The position numbers were made by a program, and so were the translations under genes. Under the pieces are notes generated by a model that saw only the letters and a list, made by a program, of their open reading frames with translations, was not told the DNA's origin and ran no database searches. Shown in pieces: positions 32,904 through 39,983 of a stretch of DNA of 52,953 nt (positions within the stretch are counted from its first letter, which is position 1; every line of letters starts with the position of its first letter). The stretch comes from UBA946 sp031550725 (GTDB taxonomy: Bacteria; Bacillota; Clostridia; Oscillospirales; Ruminococcaceae), in NCBI GenBank assembly GCA_031550725.1, contig JAVBOH010000003.1:1-52953 (forward strand), written 5' to 3'.

Positions 32904-33658
32904 TACTCAGTTACCTCCTTAGCAGCTTTATCTTTATAAACACCAAGAGGATAGTAAGGAATCATTTCATCATTAAGTCTTTTAAGAGCATCCACAGGAG
33001 TCATACCCCAGTTTGTAGGACAAGTTGAAAGAACCTCAATGATAGAAAATCCAGCCTTGTTCTTCTGATTTTCAAATCCTTTTTTGATAGCCTTCTTTGC
33101 TTCCTTGATGTGAGCAACGCTGTCAACAGCAACACGCTGTGCAAGCGCAGTACCATCAAGAGTGGAAAGCATTTCGCAAACTCTGATAGGGAAGCCCTGA
33201 ACAGAAGTATCACGACCAAATGGAGTAGTCTGTGTAACCTGACCTGGCAGAGTAGTTGGAGCCATCTGACCGCCAGTCATGCCGTATGTGGTGTTGTTAA
33301 CGAAGATAACAACGATATTTTCACCACGTGTAGCGGAATGAACAGTTTCAGCAGTACCAATAGCAGCCAAGTCACCGTCCCCCTGATATGTGAATACAAA
33401 CTTATCAGGATTAGCACGCTTAGCACCAGTAGCAACAGCAGGAGCACGGCCATGTGGAGCTTCAATCATATCGCAATTGAAGTAGTCATATGCCATAACA
33501 GAGCATCCAACAGGACAAACACCGATAGTGTCACCCTCAATACCCATTTCATCAATAACTTCAGCAACAAGTCTATGTATAATACCATGTGTACAGCCAG
33601 GGCAGTAGTGCATGGAAATTTCAGCAAGAGCCTTTGGTTTTTCAAATACAACAGCCAT
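32903..33658 (-). CDS. 2-oxoacid:ferredoxin oxidoreductase, beta (TPP-binding) subunit
   Basis: 251 aa. It binds thiamine diphosphate and a [4Fe-4S] cluster. CPGCTHG (Cys19, Cys22) and CPVGCS provide cluster cysteines. The TPP motif runs from GDGDLAAIG to NNTTYGMTGGQMAPTT. Overlapping starts and stops with the alpha and gamma genes suggest translational coupling. Family naming in Clostridia is usually VorA/KorB. Confidence 0.93.
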   Translation of the reverse strand: MAVVFEKPKALAEISMHYCPGCTHGIIHRLVAEVIDEMGIEGDTIGVCPVGCSVMAYDYFNCDMIEAPHGRAPAVATGAKRANPDKFVFTYQGDGDLAAIGTAETVHSATRGENIVVIFVNNTTYGMTGGQMAPTTLPGQVTQTTPFGRDTSVQGFPIRVCEMLSTLDGTALAQRVAVDSVAHIKEAKKAIKKGFENQKNKAGFSIIEVLSTCPTNWGMTPVDALKRLNDEMIPYYPLGVYKDKAAKEVTE

Positions 33659-34713
33659 TACTTAGCACCTCCAATTTTCTTAATAGCCTCAAGAATTTCA
33701 GCAGGCTTAGGTATCATACCACCAGTTCTGCCAAAGAATTCAACAGGCTTTGAGCAGTTAAGAGCCATCTTAACATCATCAATCATCTGCCCCATAGACA
33801 TCTCGCAGCAAAGAACAGTATGAGCATTCTTAGTGCCCTCATTCATTTCTTTAACTGGGAATGGCCATAGAGTAACAGGACGAACAAGACCAGCCTTGAT
33901 ACCCTGTTCACGAGCTAAGTTGACAGCAGCCTTAGCAATACGAGCAGTAGCTCCGTATGCAGTAACAACAATATCAGCATCTTCAGTCATATAAAGCTCA
34001 GCTTCAGTATGATTAGCCTTAAGGTCATCATATCGAACAAATCTGTCCTGAACGGATTTTTCAAGAACATCAGGCTGTAAATAAAGTGAGTTAACAATGT
34101 TATGCTCACGCTTATTAGCATGACCATTAGTAGCCCAAGGCTTATCAAGAGTTTTAACAGTAACCTCAGGGAAAGAAACAGGTTCCATCATCTGACCAAG
34201 CAAACCGTCAGCCAAAATCATAACAGGCATACGGTATTCATCAGCCATATCGAAAGCCTTAGTAACAGTATCAACCATTTCCTGAACGGAGCATGGAGCA
34301 TAAACAAGAATGTGGAAGTCACCATGACCTAAAGCCTTAGTAGCCTGCCAATAGTCAGCCTGAGATGGCTGAATACCGCCAAGTCCTGGACCGCCACGCT
34401 GAACATTAATAATAACGCAAGGCAAGTCAGAGCCAGCGATATAAGAGATACCCTCTGATTTCAAGGAAATTCCAGGTGAGGATGAAGATGTCATAACACG
34501 AACGCCTGTTGCGGATGCACCAAGCACCATGTTGATGGCAGCAACTTCTGATTCAGCCTGCAAAAAAACGCCGCCTGCCTTAGCCATTTTCTTAGACAGA
34601 TAAGCAGAAATTTCAGTCTGCGGTGTAATAGGGTAACCGAAGAAACACTTACAGCCAGCACGAATAGCAGCCTCAGCAAGAGCTTCATTACCCTTCATAA
34701 GATTTCTTTCCAA
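33658..34713 (-). CDS. 2-oxoacid:ferredoxin oxidoreductase, alpha subunit
   Basis: 351 aa from a TTG start 10 bases after AAGGAG, or 346 aa from the ATG at 34698 with GGAAAG before it. The N-terminus MKGNEALAEAAIRAGC favours either; homologs often have a few residues before it. It contains the pyrimidine-binding domain (FFGYPITPQTEISAYL, ESEVAAINMVLGAS, TSSSSPGISLKSEG) and transketolase C-domain (LVRPVTLWPFP, EMSMGQMI). It is usually labelled VorB/KorA. It forms the catalytic core with the beta subunit. Confidence 0.93.
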   Translation of the reverse strand: MERNLMKGNEALAEAAIRAGCKCFFGYPITPQTEISAYLSKKMAKAGGVFLQAESEVAAINMVLGASATGVRVMTSSSSPGISLKSEGISYIAGSDLPCVIINVQRGGPGLGGIQPSQADYWQATKALGHGDFHILVYAPCSVQEMVDTVTKAFDMADEYRMPVMILADGLLGQMMEPVSFPEVTVKTLDKPWATNGHANKREHNIVNSLYLQPDVLEKSVQDRFVRYDDLKANHTEAELYMTEDADIVVTAYGATARIAKAAVNLAREQGIKAGLVRPVTLWPFPVKEMNEGTKNAHTVLCCEMSMGQMIDDVKMALNCSKPVEFFGRTGGMIPKPAEILEAIKKIGGAK

Positions 34714-34729
34714 AATAAATTCACTCCTT

Positions 34730-34936
34730 TTACTTTTCTACGGTTATAGCGCAGTCTGGGCACATCATAGCACAGAAAGCACATCCGATGCATTTTTCGT
34801 CATCGGTGCAAGTTGCAGTAAAATAACCTTTACGGTTACGTTTTTCTTTTTGCAGCTCAACAATTTTCTTAGGACAAGCAGTAGTACAAAGAGCGCAGCC
34901 CTTGCATTTCTCGAAGTCCACAGTAATTTTTGCCAT
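34730..34936 (-). CDS. 2-oxoacid:ferredoxin oxidoreductase, delta (ferredoxin-like) subunit
   Basis: 68 aa. Two [4Fe-4S] motifs, CKGCALCTTACP and CIGCAFCAMMCP, pass electrons from the core to external ferredoxin. The ribosome site is AAAGGAG. It is first gene of the operon. A palindromic repeat element (34993-35058) lies just upstream, between this gene and the ATPase gene. Confidence 0.93.
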   Translation of the reverse strand: MAKITVDFEKCKGCALCTTACPKKIVELQKEKRNRKGYFTATCTDDEKCIGCAFCAMMCPDCAITVEK

Positions 34937-34992
34937 TTATAAAACTCCTTTCAAGGTGGAATACAAAATAATATAAATTAAATTTAAATTAT

Positions 34993-35058
34993 GTAGGGGC
35001 GATTATTAATCGCCCGTAAATACCTTTTATCTAACGGGCGATTGATAATCGCCCCTAC
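34993..35058. repeat. Inverted-repeat intergenic element
   Basis: 66 bp, near-perfect palindrome: GTAGGGGCGATTATTAATCG at the left, matching CGATTGATAATCGCCCCTAC at the right, with CCCGTAAA and AACGGG inside. Same family as the element inside the purine operon (24157-24234). Confidence 0.85.
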
Positions 35059-35120
35059 AAAACAAATAATTTTAATGTAAATATTTATATAAGACATGGT
35101 TAAACAGCATCATAATTACC

Positions 35121-35774
35121 TTACGTTTCCCATACCTTCTTAACATAAATATCAACAGGAAACGGATTATAAACATCAGCCGAAAGACCATATGGAACAG
35201 CAGTATATGAAATAGGAAGTCCAGTTTTATCGGATAATTCCTTAACATACTCATTAGAATTTTCAAGTGTGTCAGCAGTGGTTTCATAAGCTAAATTTGA
35301 ATTATTAACAAGACCAGTATGCTTAATCTTTGATGCAGCCTCAATCTCATACATAAGCTCAAGTGCCTCGCCAGCAGTGCGGGTTAAAAACCTGCACTTA
35401 TTAACAACATAAAGCACGTCCATATCGTCAGTAAATTGCTTGAAAGCCTCATGATAACGACCAAGTGCAATAGCACCAGCATCATCACCACCAACATCAA
35501 TGATAAGATAACCATCTTCTGTGGCGATACGTTCAAGGTCGAACGAAATAGCGGGGATATCAAGGTTTGAGTTAGCATACATAGGGGAAACGAGTTCAAT
35601 CCTGTTACTTCCAAAAAGCTCATTAAAATCAGCAGAACGGAAATAAGGATTAACAATGTCAAGATCAACAACAGTAACCTTTTCGCCTTTGTTAGCTAAA
35701 TGAATAGCAAGGTTAGCAGAAAAGTTAGTTTTGCCGCTGCCGTAATGACCAGTAATAATATTAATTTTTTTCAT
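35121..35774 (-). CDS. MinD/ParA-like P-loop ATPase
   Basis: 217 aa, close to the MinD/Mrp/CobQ-like nucleotide-binding family. Walker A is GHYGSGKTNFS (9-19), the switch region is VDLDIVNPYFRS, and DGYLIIDVGGDDAG resembles Walker B. No DNA-partitioning partner is adjacent. Such single-domain ATPases occur beside 2-oxoacid or 2-hydroxyacid enzymes in Clostridia, but a specific role is unknown. AAAGGAAAT precedes the ATG. It is on the same strand as, and upstream of, the oxidoreductase operon, separated by a repeat element. Confidence 0.82.
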   Translation of the reverse strand: MKKINIITGHYGSGKTNFSANLAIHLANKGEKVTVVDLDIVNPYFRSADFNELFGSNRIELVSPMYANSNLDIPAISFDLERIATEDGYLIIDVGGDDAGAIALGRYHEAFKQFTDDMDVLYVVNKCRFLTRTAGEALELMYEIEAASKIKHTGLVNNSNLAYETTADTLENSNEYVKELSDKTGLPISYTAVPYGLSADVYNPFPVDIYVKKVWET

Positions 35775-35794
35775 AGATTTCCTTTTTAAAACAA

Positions 35795-35830
35795 TGTAAG
35801 GGCGATGCGCCGCAGCGTTTTGTTCGCCCG
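35795..35830. repeat. Degraded copy of the inverted-repeat element
   Basis: GTAAGGGCGATGCGCCGCAG (35795-) and a matching right part ending TTCGCCCG at 35830. It looks like a shortened, mutated member of the same family, between the FakA-like and ATPase genes. Confidence 0.5.
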
Positions 35831-35853
35831 CATATAATTATATACTATTATAA

Positions 35854-37500
35854 TTATTCAACAGAAATGATATAGTAATAAACAGGTTGTCCGCCATTAA
35901 TAAGCATAACTTCGATGTCATTTCCAGCTTTATTCTTGATAAGCTGTTCAAGTTCTTCAGCCTTTTCATCAGTAACATCAGCACCATAAATAACAGTGAT
36001 AAAGCTTGTATCATTTTTATAAAGCTTTTTAGTAAGCTTATAAGCAGCTTTGTTAACGTCCTTTTCAGTGAAAGAAAGCTTGCCGTTATCAAGAGCTAAA
36101 ATCTCACCCTGCTTGATATTGTGACCATCGAAATCGCTGTCTCTAGCAGCAAAAGTAACAAGACCTGTTGATACCTTTTCAAGTGCCTTTGTCATATTAA
36201 GGCGGTTAGAATCGGAATCGCTGTCAGGGTCAAATGCAAGCATAGCACTCATACCCTGAGGGATAGTGCGAGTCTGCAAAACGATAACCTTTCTGTCAGC
36301 AAGCTTAACAGCCTGTTCAGCAGCAAGAATAATATTTTTGTTATTAGGCAGAACAAAAACAGTTTCAGCAGGTGTAGCATAAATAGCTTGTAAAATATCA
36401 TCAGTAGACGGATTCATAGTTTGTCCGCCTCGAACAATACAGTCAGCACCAAGATTACGGAACATTTCTTCAATACCGTTACCAGAGGCAACAGCAACAA
36501 AGCCATAAGGCTTTTCAGGAGCAGCAGGAGTAAAGTTCTGACGTTTAACAACAGCAGCCTCTTTAATTTTATTCTCATGCTGATAACGCATATTATCAAT
36601 CTTCATGTTAACCAAAGCACCGAACTTCAAGCCTTCTTCAATGGCTTTACCCGGATGGTCAGTATGAACATGAACTTTAATTATATCATCATCATCAACG
36701 CAAACAACGCTGTCGCCAATTGTTTCAAGGAAAGCTCTAAGAGCCGAAGGATCTTTTGCATCAGCCTTTTTATTAACAATATATTCAGTGCAGTATCCGA
36801 AAGTGATAACCTCGTCCATATCGCCGACAACAGTGCTAGTGTTTGCACCAACAACAGCAGGTGCAGGAGCTTCCAAATCAGAGGACATAATTTTGCCGCC
36901 CTCAAAAATATCAAGCATAGCAGTCCATATAACGAGCAAGCCCATACCACCTGCATCAACAACGCCTGCTTTTTTTAGGACTGGGAGCATTTCGGTAGTT
37001 TCAGCCAATGTTTCCTTAGCTTTAGCACAAACCTCACTCCAAAAAATAGTTATATCACCACAATCGGTGAATTCTTTAGCCTTTTCTGAAGCAAGTCGTG
37101 CAACAGTAAGGATTGTACCCTCAGTAGGATTCATAACAGCCTTGTAAGCACCCTCAACACCAAGCTCCAAAGCCTTGTAAAAATCAGCACAGTCAGCAGT
37201 TGTTTTATTAGCAAACCCTCTGGAAAACCCTCTGAAAAGCAAAGAAAGAATAACACCTGAGTTACCTCTTGCACCACGCAAAAGTGCAGCCGCAGCAGTA
37301 TCAGCAACAGCCTGTACAGTAACATCATCATCCATAATCTGAAGTTCACGCAAAGCGTTTTTCATTGTCATGGACATATTAGTGCCTGTGTCACCGTCAG
37401 GAACAGGGTAAACATTAAGTTCATCAACTTCACGCTTTTTATTCTGAATAGCGAGTGCACCATTAATAAAAGCATCTCTCAAAATTTTTCCGCTTATCAC
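35854..37500 (-). CDS. DAK2/DegV-associated kinase, FakA-like (YloV family)
   Basis: 548 aa, typical of the family. The N-terminal DhaL/DAK2 domain carries NVYPVPDGDTGTNMSMTM (29-46), binding ATP-Mg, and LLRGARGNSGVILS. A Cys/His-containing middle domain and a C-terminal FakA domain (VLPNNKNIILAAEQAV) follow. The family includes FakA, which phosphorylates fatty acids bound to FakB (DegV). No fakB is nearby, so the substrate is inferred only. The start is GTG behind GAGAGG; it follows the Asp23-family gene 36 bases away, the conserved YloU-YloV pair. Confidence 0.88.
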   Translation of the reverse strand: MISGKILRDAFINGALAIQNKKREVDELNVYPVPDGDTGTNMSMTMKNALRELQIMDDDVTVQAVADTAAAALLRGARGNSGVILSLLFRGFSRGFANKTTADCADFYKALELGVEGAYKAVMNPTEGTILTVARLASEKAKEFTDCGDITIFWSEVCAKAKETLAETTEMLPVLKKAGVVDAGGMGLLVIWTAMLDIFEGGKIMSSDLEAPAPAVVGANTSTVVGDMDEVITFGYCTEYIVNKKADAKDPSALRAFLETIGDSVVCVDDDDIIKVHVHTDHPGKAIEEGLKFGALVNMKIDNMRYQHENKIKEAAVVKRQNFTPAAPEKPYGFVAVASGNGIEEMFRNLGADCIVRGGQTMNPSTDDILQAIYATPAETVFVLPNNKNIILAAEQAVKLADRKVIVLQTRTIPQGMSAMLAFDPDSDSDSNRLNMTKALEKVSTGLVTFAARDSDFDGHNIKQGEILALDNGKLSFTEKDVNKAAYKLTKKLYKNDTSFITVIYGADVTDEKAEELEQLIKNKAGNDIEVMLINGGQPVYYYIISVE

Positions 37501-37536
37501 TATATCATACCTCTCTTGTAATTGAATGTACTATAT

Positions 37537-37890
37537 TTAGTTCTGCATCCCATCGACGAATACAGTAATTTTAGAAATTTTAAGACCGGTTGTTTCTTCA
37601 ACGGTATATCTAACCTTGTGAACAAGACTATCAGTAACAGCCTTGATATTAGTACCGAAAAGAACAGTAATATGTATAGTAACAGCAAGCTTGCCGTCCT
37701 TAGAGGTAATCACAACACCTTTTTTAGGAGCAAAATCTGCCTTTCTGAAAAGTGTTTGCAAAATACCGATTTGCTCAGAGGAATTAATATCCACAACACC
37801 AAAGCAAGTTGATACGGTATGATTAATCAATGAAAGCAAATAGTCCTTAGAAATCTTAGTTGTGCCAAGATAATTTTCAACAGTAATCAT
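37537..37890 (-). CDS. Asp23/Gls24 family protein (YloU-like)
   Basis: 117 aa. NYLGTTKISKDYLLSLINHT and the C-terminal half are typical of Asp23/Gls24 proteins, soluble proteins of envelope-stress or housekeeping type. AAGGAGATGA precedes the ATG. It is paired with the downstream FakA-like gene as in most Firmicutes. No rpmB is seen upstream in the 225-base gap, which holds only AT-rich DNA and the terminator of the gene to its right. Confidence 0.88.
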   Translation of the reverse strand: MITVENYLGTTKISKDYLLSLINHTVSTCFGVVDINSSEQIGILQTLFRKADFAPKKGVVITSKDGKLAVTIHITVLFGTNIKAVTDSLVHKVRYTVEETTGLKISKITVFVDGMQN

Positions 37891-38073
37891 TTAAATCATC
37901 TCCTTATATAATAGTAAAAAACATTTCAAATTGCAGAAAACAAATATATTAAACTATTATAACACATTTTCATTTATTTTTCAATAGGTTAAATAAAACA
38001 ACTTGTCAGTAATTTTTTATTTATTACCAATATATAATATTATACTGCTTAACGCTTAAAATACCATAAAATA

Positions 38074-38112
38074 ATAAGGATTACCGATTAAAAAACAACC
38101 AGTAATCCTTAT
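38074..38112 (-). terminator. Terminator of the CD3324-like gene
   Basis: ATAAGGATTAC / GTAATCCTTAT stem with a loop of about 17 bases, followed on the minus strand by TTATTTTATGG. Confidence 0.65.
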
Positions 38113-38115
38113 ATT

Positions 38116-38373
38116 TTATTTATAAACAATCTTACGAATAGTATCAACGGATAAGGAATATTCCACTGCAAGAATTTCCATATCAGCACCTTTATAGAAT
38201 TTTGTACGAATTTCATCATTACGCTCACGGTAATAAGCTCTGGCACCTGAATTATCTCCCCACTTCTTTTTCTCTTTTTCGGCAGGAACATATATCGCTT
38301 CACCGGAGGCATATTTTTGAAGTTCACGCAGAAGCTTATCAGGTAATATATCCGATGCATTTTTATATTTCAT
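38116..38373 (-). CDS. CD3324-family small protein (HTH-like)
   Basis: 85 aa. MKYKNASDILPDKLLRELQK, YVPAEKEKKKWGDNSGARAY and LAVEYSLSVDTIRKIVY match the CD3324/Mor-like family common in Clostridia, with a C-terminal helix-turn-helix that may bind DNA. Function is unknown. It starts 16 bases after the nucleotidyltransferase-like gene on the same strand, so co-transcribed. The ribosome site is GAGG. Confidence 0.85.
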   Translation of the reverse strand: MKYKNASDILPDKLLRELQKYASGEAIYVPAEKEKKKWGDNSGARAYYRERNDEIRTKFYKGADMEILAVEYSLSVDTIRKIVYK

Positions 38374-38389
38374 GGATACCTCATTTCCG

Positions 38390-39427
38390 TTAATTCAACG
38401 AAATAAACTCATTAATATCAGCATATGACTTTAGTTCAACACCATTTTCATTGATAACTGAAATAATATATTCCTCAAGTTTTTTTGCACGATTTTGAAG
38501 TACAGATAAGTCAGCAGAATTATATACACCCATCAAATCCATTGGTTTCAAATTATATTCTTCTTTTATTATATCAAGCTCACTTTCAAGCAGACATCCC
38601 CATACAAAAGCTTTTTCGGTATCATTATTTTTGACAGCGAAATATAATCTTCTCCATGTATAGCAAAGCTCCTGATACCAGTCCGCAAGTGCATTATAAT
38701 TTATATTATTTTTCTCAGTGACAGTGCATGGCTTATTTTTATCCAAAAACTTTCTTGTTGATGAAATAATCAAATGGCTTAAATTTTTAAGTTCAGCAAT
38801 TGTTTCTGCATTAATAATAGCTTTATAATATTCTATAAAATTGTCAGGTATGTTTTTCATATTAGATAATTCTTCAATTATATTAGTCTGTATGTTTTTC
38901 AGATATGTGTTATTCATGATAGCAACGGCAAACGCTAAATAATCAGTGATATATCCAGCAGCCATTCTAACCTTTCCTACGGATTCTTCAAACATCATAG
39001 TCTGATACAAATTCATAGCAATATTAAGCTTTTCAAGAGCTTTTTTAAATACAAATTCATTATTGTTTAGGTTATCGAAAAAGCGTTTACGAGCATCTTG
39101 AAATTTTATTTCATCATCCTTATTTCTTGAATAGATGACAGTGGCATCAGCGATAGCAAAGGAGTTATAGTCATCAAAATTAACCATATCTTCGATACGT
39201 TCCCAACTCCTTGGGTACAAATCATATCCAACTCCATCGATAATAAATGTGCGAGATAAATTATATCCCTTATCTGTTTCAGGAATATAGAAATCAAAAG
39301 CTTCACCCTTTTTATCTTCCTCAAGGTCAAGTGCGTTAAAACCAATAAGCAGGCTTACGTCGTCTGCATATTCAGTTTTGATTTTATTTATTACCCATTC
39401 TCTTAGTTTTTCGTTTATTTTTGTCAT
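38390..39427 (-). CDS. Nucleotidyltransferase-fold-like protein, probably degenerate
   Basis: 345 aa from ATG 39427 (GGAGTG upstream; the GTG three codons earlier overlaps it). The first 80 residues recall a minimal nucleotidyltransferase: a helix, a strand (DVSLLIGFNALDL), then GEAFDFYIPETDKGYNLSRT and IDGVGYDLYPRSWERIEDMV. The usual GS motif and first catalytic Asp of the Asp-x-Asp pair are not evident, so activity is doubtful. The rest is helical, perhaps HEPN-like or TPR-like in character, with no named motif. It precedes a CD3324-type gene. The assignment is from memory of similar clostridial proteins and is uncertain. Confidence 0.6.
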   Translation of the reverse strand: MTKINEKLREWVINKIKTEYADDVSLLIGFNALDLEEDKKGEAFDFYIPETDKGYNLSRTFIIDGVGYDLYPRSWERIEDMVNFDDYNSFAIADATVIYSRNKDDEIKFQDARKRFFDNLNNNEFVFKKALEKLNIAMNLYQTMMFEESVGKVRMAAGYITDYLAFAVAIMNNTYLKNIQTNIIEELSNMKNIPDNFIEYYKAIINAETIAELKNLSHLIISSTRKFLDKNKPCTVTEKNNINYNALADWYQELCYTWRRLYFAVKNNDTEKAFVWGCLLESELDIIKEEYNLKPMDLMGVYNSADLSVLQNRAKKLEEYIISVINENGVELKSYADINEFISLN

Positions 39428-39548
39428 TATAATCACTCCAAATTCTTATATTAATTATAGTTTATACAAAGCATTGGTACCTTGCCTTTAACTACATTAT
39501 ATTGTATATTTTAGTTTAATTCAATACCACAATTGATTATAATAGTTT

Positions 39549-39656
39549 ATGTCCAAAAACATTATTGATCATATTGAAGTATTGTATAATAAATTAAAAG
39601 ATGAATATATTAATCTATGTAAAATCAATGCTTTGGGGGAGGATGTTAATGTTTGA
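39549..39656 (+). CDS. Possible leaderless 35-codon ORF overlapping the Cys-rich gene
   Basis: MSKNIIDHIEVLYNKLKDEY and 15 more residues, amphipathic and helical in look. A TATAAT at 39538-39543 places the transcript start at or next to its ATG, so it would be leaderless; there is no ribosome site. Its stop overlaps the start of the next gene (ATG TTTGA), a layout seen in translational coupling. It may be chance, as the -35 box is weak. Confidence 0.3.
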   Translation: MSKNIIDHIEVLYNKLKDEYINLCKINALGEDVNV

Positions 39657-39828
39657 AAACGGCTTAGATAAATGCACCTGTACAAGATTAAAATGCAAGC
39701 GTCATAGCAATTGCAAAGAGTGTATAACATTTCATATTAAAAAAGGTATTCCACCAATGTGCAAGCAAGATAAAAAAGCATCTAACAAGACAAATCATCG
39801 CAAGAATGAACAGGACAATAATCCATAA
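39649..39828 (+). CDS. Small Cys-rich, probably zinc-binding protein
   Basis: 59 aa from ATG 39649, preceded by GGGGGAGGA. Cysteines in CTCTRLKCKRHSNCKECITF and PPMCKQ, next to basic residues, suggest a small zinc-binding protein of a type frequent in Clostridia (CxxxxCxxHxxCxxC-like). The C-terminal tail is basic and Asn/Lys-rich (KASNKTNHRKNEQDNN). Function unknown. Short genes of this type often accompany unrelated genes. Confidence 0.72.
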   Translation: MFENGLDKCTCTRLKCKRHSNCKECITFHIKKGIPPMCKQDKKASNKTNHRKNEQDNNP

Positions 39829-39907
39829 TTTATTTGTTATTATAATTATACACTATAATGACAGTAACATACAATAACATAAAGACTACTCTTTTTTAAA
39901 CATAAAA

Positions 39908-39980
39908 ATGCAGGGGACGTTGTCCTCGACGTCCCGTTGTAAGTAACATTTCGGGATATCGAGGACAACGTCCCCTGCAT
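39908..39980. repeat. Inverted-repeat intergenic element
   Basis: 73 bp with perfect arms of about 22 bp (ATGCAGGGGACGTTGTCCTC at the left, GAGGACAACGTCCCCTGCAT at the right) around a second, partial CCCGTTGTAAG palindrome. It sits between the small Cys-rich gene and the clpC stop codon, so it may also act as a terminator. The end sequence (CAGGGGACG) differs from the GTAGGGGCG type, giving a sub-family. Confidence 0.85.
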
Positions 39981-39983
39981 AAA

